Below are positions 1 through 6,540 of a DNA stretch of 6,540 nucleotides, in pieces. Numbering within the stretch: the stretch's first letter is position 1; every line of letters begins with the position of its first letter. The notes under the pieces are model-generated. The model ran no database searches. It worked only from the letters and a program-made list of their open reading frames with translations, and was not told where the DNA came from. A program made the translations under genes and the position numbers. Source of the stretch: Caldilineaceae bacterium (GTDB lineage: Bacteria; Chloroflexota; Anaerolineae; Caldilineales; Caldilineaceae). Location of the stretch: assembly GCA_012032975.1 (NCBI GenBank), contig JAAUPU010000174.1:1-6540 (forward strand). Direction: 5' to 3'.

Positions 1-169
1 AGAGCTTTCCGAAATACTCTCCCCTGACCGTACGACCTGACCATCCGCCGTAGGCCGGGTCGCTGAGCTTTGATGCACATGGGCTACAAGCCAGCGCACA
101 GTTGTAAACCAGGTGCACCAGTGTGAATGAACCATGCCCGAACTTTGAGTGTCCTCGCTTCTCATAAAC

Positions 170-211
170 AAAAAGATGCAGCGCCGGATGTTCTCGGCGC
201 TGCATCTTTTT
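170..211 (-). terminator. Intrinsic terminator of the groES-groEL operon
   Basis: A perfect 16-bp inverted repeat, left arm 170-185 and right arm 196-211, encloses a 10-base loop (186-195). One further G-C pair, 186 with 195, can form inside the loop. Read on the minus strand, the stem top is GC-rich (GCAGCGCC) and the base ends in five U followed by GUUUAUG, the classical Rho-independent layout. It lies 30 bases after the groEL stop codon. Because the stem ends are A5 on one side and T5 on the other, it also has a U-tract when read on the plus strand and could work in both directions. I saw no convergent plus-strand gene that would use it. Confidence 0.93.
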
Positions 212-241
212 CTTCTACAAACAGACGGGCCAAGCTCTGGA

Positions 242-1888
<1,647 letters not shown>

Positions 1889-1952
1889 TTACGTTCTCTC
1901 CTTAGGTGTATTCAACTCAATCGCTAGCAATTGGGGGACGAGGCGGTACAGC

Positions 1953-2252
1953 CTAGCCGTTGCCGTTCTCGACAACCGCCAATACGTCGGTCTCTTTCAG
2001 GATCAGATACTCAACGCCATCCAGCTTGATCGTGGTGCCGGCATAGCGGGCGTACAGAACGACATCCTCGACATTCACTTCCATCGCGGTGCGCTCACCA
2101 TCGTCATTGCGCAGGCCAGGACCCGCGGCAATCACCTTGCCCTGCTGTGGTTTTTCCTTGGCAGTCTCCGGCAAAAGATACCGGACATTGGTCTGCTCAT
2201 CCTGCTCGAGTGGTTTGATGACGAGACGGTCACCCAGCGGTCTGAGGTTCAT
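1953..2252 (-). CDS. groES: Co-chaperonin GroES (Hsp10)
   Basis: Ten-kDa subunit of the heptameric lid that caps GroEL and encloses the folding chamber. The 99-residue product starts with the family hallmark [14 protein letters not shown] and ends with [13 protein letters not shown], both typical of Cpn10. The mobile loop, about residues 17-37, is unusual: instead of the common Gly-Gly followed by I-V-L it has N-V-R-Y-L-L-P, so the hydrophobic GroEL-binding tripeptide is probably Y-L-L (25-27) and the two glycines are replaced by V-R. The segment [12 protein letters not shown] after it is typical. The ATG at 2252 is supported by a strong Shine-Dalgarno AAGGGAGGA (2261-2269), eight bases upstream. 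First gene of the groES-groEL operon, with about 108 bases of predicted leader containing CIRCE. Confidence 0.98.
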   Translation of the reverse strand: MNLRPLGDRLVIKPLEQDEQTNVRYLLPETAKEKPQQGKVIAAGPGLRNDDGERTAMEVNVEDVVLYARYAGTTIKLDGVEYLILKETDVLAVVENGNG

Positions 2253-2331
2253 AGGATAGATCCTCCCTTGAATTTTGGAACATTCTTGAAATTCGACGAT
2301 GCAACATACGGCGCAATAAATATGGGCCGAG

Positions 2332-2358
2332 TTAGCACTCTAACGGTTAGAGTGCTAA
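2332..2358. promoter_or_regulatory. CIRCE operator (HrcA binding site), within a 43-base perfect inverted repeat
   Basis: TTAGCACTC at 2332-2340, nine spacer bases, then GAGTGCTAA at 2350-2358: an exact match to the CIRCE consensus TTAGCACTC-N9-GAGTGCTAA. CIRCE is bound by the heat-shock repressor HrcA upstream of groE and dnaK operons in many bacteria. Here the symmetry reaches well beyond the consensus: the arms 2324-2344 and 2346-2366 are perfectly complementary over 21 bases with a single base, 2345, at the centre. The element lies just downstream of the predicted -10 box and overlaps the expected start of transcription, a good position for repression. No hrcA gene is present in the window. 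Confidence 0.97.
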
Positions 2359-2367
2359 CTCGGCCCT

Positions 2368-2396
2368 ATGATAGCCCATACAATTTGGCGGCGCAA
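2368..2396 (-). promoter_or_regulatory. Predicted sigma-70-type promoter of groES-groEL
   Basis: On the minus strand, TATCAT at 2373-2368 matches five of six bases of the -10 consensus. The hexamer TTGCGC at 2396-2391 matches the TTG half of the -35 consensus, and the spacer is exactly 17 bases. Transcription would start near 2361, one or two bases before CIRCE, giving a leader of roughly 108 bases. The weak -35 is the main uncertainty; the spacing and the CIRCE position make this the best candidate in the 266 bases upstream of groES. Confidence 0.68.
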
Positions 2397-2518
2397 ATCC
2401 GTTATTGACTAAATCCCACCTTTTTCTGCGCTTTTGTAAAAGATTCTCATATACTTTCCGTTAGATTTTTGTTTGCGCACCAATACGCCGTCACACCGTC
2501 CCGATCCATCCCAAGATT

Positions 2519-3370
2519 CTAGGTCGAGGCCAGACCGTCGATATAGTCTATCATCTCCTGCTCCTCGCGCACGTATTCGGTCAACTGGAAAGCGGCGTAG
2601 AGATCACGGCTCTCGATGAAATATTGGCGCGAGCGCTGTTCGTCGCCCAATTCCAGAGCCACGTGACCCAGATTGTGAAACGTCGCGGCCATATCGGTCC
2701 ACGCACCGCGTCGCTCGGAAAGCGCGAGATCGCGTTCATACCACGCCAGCGCGTCGTCGTAGGACTTCTGTGCATAGCTGGCAGACCCCAGGTTGTTGTA
2801 GCAGGTGCTGATCCCAGTGACGTCGTCGATGCGCTGAAAGATGCCAAGCGCCTGCTGATAGGCGCGCATGGCCTCCTCGATCCTCTCCAGCCCTTCCATG
2901 GCCAAGCCCATATTGTTGAACGCGCTGGCGCTGACATGGTCATTGCCCAGCCGCAATGCAATCCGCAACGCTTTGCGGTGTTCGTTGAAGGCGCGCTCAT
3001 AATCGGACAGGCTGTAGTGGGCGCTGCCAAGGTTCATATAGGCCGTTGCCAGACCCAGTTGGTTGCCAAGTTGCGCCACGCATTCAAATGCCGCAAAAAA
3101 GTAGCGCAAAGAGCGTCGCGGCTCATCCAGGATACGATACGAGGTTCCTAGATCAGTAAAGGCGTAGGCCAGCTCGTCCAGCAGATCTTGCCGATCAAAG
3201 ATGTCGGCGGCACGATTCAGCCAATCGATAGCTTCCTCCACCTCGCCGGTGAAAAACGTTGGCGCCCAATGTTCATCAACAACAGGCCGTGGGTGCGCGA
3301 ATCTGAAAGGGCCAGCGAAGCCGTCGCGCCGGCTGCCAACCAGCGCTGAATGCCCAGTGGGTGGCGCCAA
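2519..3370 (-). CDS. TPR-repeat C-terminal part of a frameshifted STAND ATPase
   Basis: Second half of the gene that begins at 4692. From about 3253 to the TAG stop at 2519-2521 the frame encodes 244 residues made of tandem tetratricopeptide repeats. Repeat cores are recognisable by their N-L-G or N-M-G/A-x-x-x-Y patterns, for example AYMNLGSAHYSLSDYERAF, AFNNMGLAMEGLERIEEAM, CYNNLGSASYAQKSYDDAL and TFHNLGHVALELGDEQRSR. There are five here, plus a first one split by the frameshift. Such repeats form a right-handed superhelix that binds protein ligands; in STAND proteins they act as the sensor arm. Residues 1-39 of the open frame (3370-3254) do not resemble TPR sequence and are the out-of-frame reading of the upstream half, so the ATG at 3370 is probably not a real start. 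No Shine-Dalgarno was needed or convincing there. Best treated as one gene with the next entry. Confidence 0.85.
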   Translation of the reverse strand: MAPPTGHSALVGSRRDGFAGPFRFAHPRPVVDEHWAPTFFTGEVEEAIDWLNRAADIFDRQDLLDELAYAFTDLGTSYRILDEPRRSLRYFFAAFECVAQLGNQLGLATAYMNLGSAHYSLSDYERAFNEHRKALRIALRLGNDHVSASAFNNMGLAMEGLERIEEAMRAYQQALGIFQRIDDVTGISTCYNNLGSASYAQKSYDDALAWYERDLALSERRGAWTDMAATFHNLGHVALELGDEQRSRQYFIESRDLYAAFQLTEYVREEQEMIDYIDGLAST

Positions 3371-4692
3371 AACGCATAGTGTGCCATGGCCAAGGCAAAA
3401 CGCCGTGCCAGTTGCATGTCGCCCACGAAATGCACATCACCGGTTGGCCCAATGAGGGTGGTCCGGTCTACGTTGGGGTCTTCAATGATCTCTAGCGGGG
3501 TGCGCTGCCACACACGCTGGACCCGTGCGTTACACCAATCCGCGGCACGATAGATGTTACCCCATTCCACATCTACCTCTGGCCACCGCTCTACGGGAAT
3601 GTGCAAATATTGCTCGGCCATGCCCACGTAGTAGCGGGCATGGGTGCGCTCCCAGTCTTCGCCGAGCATGGTGGCATTTTGCGCCAGGTAGCGACGGATC
3701 ATGGGATGCATGACCACACGGCGGTTGTACCGATCCATCTCGAGCAAGGCCCGCTCAAGCAGCGCGTTCAGGGTGTGTTCCAGGTCGTCATCCGTGCCTA
3801 AATCTGCCCAGAATAGATCGTGCAGCGCGACGAGGGATGCGCCGCCCGTGGCGCTGACCATCTGCTCCAACAGTGGACCCGCCAGTGGCTCCAGCAGCGC
3901 AAAGGTTTCGACCGTCAGCGCCACAAGCCCGTTGGTGCTCAAGACACCGTCGTCGTCGACCATCTCCTGCAACATCACGACCAGATCGGGCCATTCGTAA
4001 TCCAGCATGAGACCGAACAAGAGCCGTAGCGCAAGCGGATGGCCCTGGGTAATCGCAAACAGTTCCTCTTCGTTGGCCAGCGCGATGGGCTGCACCCGTT
4101 CCGGCGCGCGTTGACGGATGAACGACTTCACGTTGTGGGGTGCAAGCCCCTTCAAATGCAAGTGTTTGTGTCCAACCAGATCCGCGATTGCCGGGTTGAA
4201 GTCACGGTCAATAAAGAGGACGCGCGATTGTCCGTTTGCATCGTGTAGATGACCAATGATGCTGACCAGGGTATTGAGTTCTTCACTGGTGGCGTCGGAT
4301 AGTTCATCCAAGATCAGCAGACGTTTACGTTGGTAAAGCTGCTCCAAAATGCTGATGCCCCAGCGCTCGGTGCTGACCCGTGTCAGCGTGGTGCCAAAGA
4401 CGGTGTCCATAGTGCGCACGATGTCGTAGAGTCGGAAGCGATGGGAGCCAGCCGCACCCACACGGATGATGCCGTCGGTAAAATGGTGAAAGAGGTTCCA
4501 TGCAGAGGCCGTAGCCAGCGTCGTCTTGCCGCTGCCCTGCTCGCCACTGATGGCGATGGCTGGCAAATCCTGGTGTTCAGTCATCCAGTGGTGCAACTGG
4601 AGCAACTGTGTCTGTCGCGCGGCAAAACCCTCCAAACGATAGACTTCGAGGTTGTTGGGCGTCGATTTTTGTGCAGAATCGAAAGTTGGCAT
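3217..4692 (-). CDS. STAND-type (NB-ARC-like) P-loop ATPase, N-terminal part of a frameshifted gene
   Basis: Predicted cytosolic ATP-driven molecular switch of the STAND class; biological output unknown. Motifs in order: Walker A GEQGSGKT at 50-57; Walker B RLLILDE at 124-130; a sensor-1-like strand ending RVLFIDRD at 157-164; the GLPL-equivalent QGHPLAL at 216-222; and a winged-helix-like segment with MHPMIRRYL at 328-336, comparable to the MHD region. Helical sequence leading into TPRs follows. The native frame runs to about F480 (codon 3255-3253); the last 11 residues, SPARWRKLSIG, are out of frame. Adding one T to the T5 run at 3256-3252 joins it to the TPR half, giving about 724 residues. 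ATG 4692 is the first possible start, since an in-frame TGA lies at 4752-4750 with no ATG, GTG or TTG between. Its Shine-Dalgarno is weak (AGG in TAGGTCAAGA). Only about 20 residues precede the ATPase region, so no N-terminal effector domain is present. Confidence 0.87.
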   Translation of the reverse strand: MPTFDSAQKSTPNNLEVYRLEGFAARQTQLLQLHHWMTEHQDLPAIAISGEQGSGKTTLATASAWNLFHHFTDGIIRVGAAGSHRFRLYDIVRTMDTVFGTTLTRVSTERWGISILEQLYQRKRLLILDELSDATSEELNTLVSIIGHLHDANGQSRVLFIDRDFNPAIADLVGHKHLHLKGLAPHNVKSFIRQRAPERVQPIALANEEELFAITQGHPLALRLLFGLMLDYEWPDLVVMLQEMVDDDGVLSTNGLVALTVETFALLEPLAGPLLEQMVSATGGASLVALHDLFWADLGTDDDLEHTLNALLERALLEMDRYNRRVVMHPMIRRYLAQNATMLGEDWERTHARYYVGMAEQYLHIPVERWPEVDVEWGNIYRAADWCNARVQRVWQRTPLEIIEDPNVDRTTLIGPTGDVHFVGDMQLARRFALAMAHYAFWRHPLGIQRWLAAGATASLALSDSRTHGLLLMNIGRQRFSPARWRKLSIG

Positions 4693-4798
4693 TCTTGACC
4701 TATGGCAGAAGGTGGGCAGGCAACGATCGTGGGTGGCGTCTCTTTGCGTTCACCAACGACGTACAGGCGCCCAGCATCTCAACGAAGGATATGGCCGG

Positions 4799-5128
4799 CT
4801 ACAACACTAGACATGGAAAGTCGCTGGCGGATGCGATCTCATCGTTCATGGCCGCGGACATCGCGGAGCCGCCCATCACACGACCTAGATTCTTGTCTTC
4901 TTCGCCAGAGTCGATCAGGATCAGATCGGGACGAATGCGCTTGGCCAATGTGTTGACATTGTAGGACGTCACCCGTTCGACCAGCTGCACCTTCGAGATG
5001 ACACCCTCGCGCACAGCGGGCGGCTTCTCCGAAACCGAACTGACGAACAGGTCGATCTCAGAGTTCTTGGCCAACTGGTGCAAGATCTCGATCCCACCTT
5101 TACCCGCGCCGATCAACCAGATACGCAT
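4799..5128 (-). CDS. Small NAD(P)-binding Rossmann-fold protein, TrkA-N-like
   Basis: A 109-residue protein beginning MRIWLIGAGKGG: a first beta strand followed by the dinucleotide-binding glycine motif G-x-G-x-x-G (G7, G9, G12). Further alternating strands and helices follow, including RPDLILID at 66-73. This is about the length of one Rossmann or RCK/TrkA-N domain, with no catalytic domain attached. A role in sensing NAD(H) or another nucleotide is more likely than catalysis, but that is inference. The second strand lacks the classical acidic residue that binds the adenine ribose (LFVSSVSE), so the ligand is uncertain. The ATG at 5128 has a strong G-rich Shine-Dalgarno, GGGGAGGGG, at 5133-5141. 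It starts 46 bases after the transporter stop and on the same strand, so the two are probably co-transcribed. The 106 bases between its stop and the STAND gene show no clear terminator or promoter. Confidence 0.8.
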   Translation of the reverse strand: MRIWLIGAGKGGIEILHQLAKNSEIDLFVSSVSEKPPAVREGVISKVQLVERVTSYNVNTLAKRIRPDLILIDSGEEDKNLGRVMGGSAMSAAMNDEIASASDFPCLVL

Positions 5129-5144
5129 CGCACCCCTCCCCTTT

Positions 5145-5186
5145 TCTCAAAGTACGCCTCTCAAAGTATGCCTTTCAAATCACGCC
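5145..5186. repeat. Three tandem copies of a 14-bp unit across the transporter stop codon
   Basis: Plus-strand units are tctcaaagtacgcc (5145-5158), tctcaaagtatgcc (5159-5172) and tttcaaatcacgcc (5173-5186). Units 1 and 2 differ at one position; unit 3 is more diverged. Unit 3 contains the transporter stop codon (TGA, 5177-5175), and units 1-2 fill the gap up to the Shine-Dalgarno of the Rossmann gene. The simplest reading is slippage duplication of the gene's 3' end. On the minus strand each unit contains TTTGA. Confidence 0.75.
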
Positions 5187-6059
5187 CAGAATGCTCATCA
5201 AATAGAAAAAACAGTAGATCACGATCATGGATGGCACGCCAACGACCAGCCCGGCGCGGATCATATCTTTGCGCTCCACTGCCCCAGTCACAGCCACCAG
5301 CGTCATACGGGCCGAAGCACTGGGCAGCATATAGGCCAGCGCCAGGGTCATCACAGTCGGCACCACCAGCCGAGCCGGCTCGATCCCGCTGGCTGTCCCA
5401 AGCGTGATCAAGATGGGCGCCAGGATTGCACCCAGGGTGACATTGTTCATGAACTGGGTCAGCACGAACGCCATCAAGACCAGTGCGCCAGGATGGCCGC
5501 ATAGGGCAGCCCTTGGAGCATGGGCGAGAGCAGGCTGGCAAACCATGCGCTGGCGCCGGTCTTGCTCATGGCATCGCCAAGTGTCAGTCCGGCGCCGATC
5601 ACAAAAAAAGACGCCCCAGTTGACGCCTTTGAGGTCATTCCAGTCGATCACTTCTTCGATGGAAAGGACGGCCACCGCGCCGATGGCGACGACCGCGCTG
5701 CTGAGCAGTGTCGGCGGCAAATTGAGCAGATCCTCGATGGCTTTGCCCGCGATCCAGAAGGTGACCGAAACGGCCAGCACCACCAAGATTTCGCGCTCCG
5801 GTCCTTTGAGGCTGCCCAGGCGAACCAGCTCCACCATGGCCGGCCGTGTGTCGATTGTGATGTCCGGCACCCGTATGGAGCGCTGCAACAGGAACCAGCT
5901 TAACGGCAACAAGATCAGCACGAGGGGCAGACCGTAGCTCATCCAATCCAAAAAGCCAAAAGTGCTCTCCATGGCAAGCAGACCACTGGCGATCGCGTTC
6001 TCGCCGCTGCCCATGATGGTGGCGATGGCGCCGAAGCTGGAGCTAAACGCAATGCCCAA
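5175..6059 (-). CDS. DASS/SLC13-type anion:Na+ symporter, C-terminal part (frameshifted)
   Basis: Membrane protein of the divalent anion:sodium symporter family, which imports di- or tricarboxylates or sulfate; the substrate here is unknown. Long hydrophobic segments alternate with short loops across 294 residues. Family-like stretches are GIAFSSSFGAIATIMGSGEN (2-21), VNWGVFF (146-152) and FVLTQFMNNVTLGAILAPI (198-216). The apparent start at 6059 is a TTG inside the native sequence and is created by the break upstream: adding one T in the T3 run at 6060-6058 joins it to the N-terminal part. Residues 153-189 (FF followed by Arg-rich CDRRRTDTW) are out of frame. Dropping one T from the T7 run 5598-5592 restores VIGAGLTLGDAMSKTGASAW, and a missing base near 5484-5492 returns to the frame. 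Signature motifs differ from the usual family form: G-S-G-E-N replaces G-T-P-P-N, and SASARM follows YMLP. Confidence 0.82.
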   Translation of the reverse strand: MGIAFSSSFGAIATIMGSGENAIASGLLAMESTFGFLDWMSYGLPLVLILLPLSWFLLQRSIRVPDITIDTRPAMVELVRLGSLKGPEREILVVLAVSVTFWIAGKAIEDLLNLPPTLLSSAVVAIGAVAVLSIEEVIDWNDLKGVNWGVFFCDRRRTDTWRCHEQDRRQRMVCQPALAHAPRAALCGHPGALVLMAFVLTQFMNNVTLGAILAPILITLGTASGIEPARLVVPTVMTLALAYMLPSASARMTLVAVTGAVERKDMIRAGLVVGVPSMIVIYCFFYLMSILGVI

Positions 6060-6487
6060 ATTAGAGCGGTCAGCGCACGTCTGGCATGTTCGGGCCGCGA
6101 GACTCGCTGCGCGATGGTGATCGCCACCGGGATCAGCACGGCGGCCGTCGCGGTATTAAGCACCCACATGCTCAGGGTCGTGGTAATCGTCATCAACCCC
6201 AGCAAGAGCCAACGAAACTGTCCTTTGCTGGCCACGATGGCCGAGAGGGCCAGCCGTCGGGTCAAGCCATGTTTGCGTAGCGCTTCGGCCAGAAAAAGGC
6301 TGCCCAGGATCAGAAAAACCACCGGCTGCCCGAAAGGGGCGAACGCGCCGGAGGCATCGTCGATCCCCAACGCAATCTGGGCGATAGGCACCATGAGCGC
6401 GGCGATGGGCAGGGGCGCGGGTTCCAGGGCCAGGATGCTGCCGGTAAAGACAAAGAGCGCGATTGCGCTGTGCGCCTCGGGGGTCAA
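5939..6487 (-). CDS. DASS/SLC13-type anion:Na+ symporter, N-terminal part (frameshifted)
   Basis: N-terminal membrane half of the transporter completed by the preceding entry. TPEAHSAIALFVFTGSILAL and EPAPLPIAALMVPIA (2-36) resemble the conserved opening of DASS proteins, where the acidic E-A-I-P-L-P motif is usual. FGQPVVFLILGSLFLAEAL (52-70) and RKHGLTRRLAL (71-81) also fit. The first substrate/Na+ site hairpin appears as VLNTATAAVLIP (109-120), where most relatives have S-N-T. The native frame ends at about I143; the tail WALRLAPASAPS is out of frame and stops at 5939. The apparent TTG start at 6487 is an internal leucine: removing one C from the C6 run at 6497-6492 continues the reading frame to the right edge. 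Whether the gene is truly dead or only mis-sequenced cannot be decided here. Confidence 0.82.
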   Translation of the reverse strand: MTPEAHSAIALFVFTGSILALEPAPLPIAALMVPIAQIALGIDDASGAFAPFGQPVVFLILGSLFLAEALRKHGLTRRLALSAIVASKGQFRWLLLGLMTITTTLSMWVLNTATAAVLIPVAITIAQRVSRPEHARRALTALIWALRLAPASAPSPPSWAAARTRSPVVCLPWRALLAFWIG

Positions 6488-6491
6488 CCCA

Positions 6492-6540
6492 GGGGGGCGC
6501 CGGCAAGAGCAATACGCCGATGGTCAGACCCAACACGATC
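6492..6540 (-). CDS. Partial N-terminal fragment of the same DASS transporter, open at the window edge
   Basis: The frame ATC GTG TTG GGT CTG from 6539 reads IVLGLTIGVLLLPAPP, a hydrophobic first membrane segment ending in P-A-P-P, and is followed by G-L-T-P-E-A-H once one C of the C6 run is dropped. This matches how DASS proteins enter their first conserved block, so the fragment belongs to the same gene. The true start codon lies to the right of the window. Summed over the corrected frames, the window holds about 450 residues, so only a short N-terminus should be missing. Confidence 0.6.

Noticed and set aside
1..165. Minus-strand frame from an ATG at 165, open to the left edge (about 55 codons), after the groEL terminator
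   Set aside because: A second minus frame is also open here, there is no ribosome-binding site (the ATG sits in the terminator U-tract), and the peptide resembles nothing I recognise. Chance is sufficient.
1918..1933. Near-palindrome caatcgctagcaattg between groES and groEL
   Set aside because: It has almost no loop, one wobble pair and no U-tract; not a credible terminator or a known operator.
2270..2294. GAATTT/AAATTC inverted repeat and an AGAATGTTCC motif in the groES leader that resembles a eukaryotic heat-shock element
   Set aside because: Bacteria have no HSF; the stem is only 6 bp with a 13-base loop, and CIRCE already explains heat-shock control.
2440..2520. Direct repeat of aagattct at 2440-2447 and 2513-2520
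   Set aside because: Eight bases in an AT-rich stretch is within chance; no mobile element or integration signature accompanies it.
4693..4798. Promoter or terminator between the Rossmann gene and the STAND gene
   Set aside because: Only a 4-bp stem (4747-4758) and an ACGATCGT palindrome (4723-4730) were found, with no -35/-10 pair at sensible spacing.

Overview
All recognisable genes in this window read leftward, on the minus strand. In order of transcription they are: a broken sodium-coupled anion transporter of the DASS/SLC13 type (right edge to 5175); a 109-residue NAD(P)-binding Rossmann protein (5128-4799); a STAND-type P-loop ATPase with C-terminal tetratricopeptide repeats, split by one frameshift (4692-2519); and the chaperonin operon groES-groEL (2252-242), ending in a strong intrinsic terminator (211-170). 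Positions 1-169 hold no gene I can support. I saw no tRNA, rRNA, CRISPR array, transposase or phage gene.

The organism is a bacterium of moderately high GC. A perfect CIRCE operator at groESL implies HrcA control. The GroEL sequence with its short GGM-rich tail, and the presence of an NB-ARC/TPR STAND protein, are most compatible with Chloroflexota (Anaerolineae or Caldilineae type). That placement is recall-based inference, not a search result.

Region by region: the chaperonin block is textbook. It has a sigma-70-like promoter, CIRCE immediately downstream, good Shine-Dalgarno sites before both genes, 67 bases between groES and groEL, and a 16-bp perfect hairpin with a U-tract after groEL. 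The CIRCE repeat is unusually long, with 21-bp perfect arms and one central base. The STAND gene reads as one protein of about 724 residues if a T5 run (3252-3256) is counted as T6: NB-ARC core, winged-helix-like segment, then about six TPRs. Its N-terminus has no room for an effector domain.

The transporter needs four single-base corrections to read as one protein, at about 6492-6497, 6058-6060, 5592-5598 and 5484-5492. Three of these sites lie in single-base runs. Because the protein sequence is otherwise well preserved and the gro genes are clean, sequencing or assembly error is at least as likely as true decay. A 14-bp unit is repeated about three times across the transporter stop codon and the leader of the Rossmann gene.

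Functional reading: transporter and Rossmann protein look like a small co-transcribed unit, in which a nucleotide-binding protein could sense or gate transport. The STAND ATPase is a candidate signalling or defence switch of unknown output. The gro operon is a housekeeping heat-shock unit that happens to follow it. The most interesting accessory material is the transporter/Rossmann pair and the effector-less STAND protein; neither can be called a new system from sequence alone.
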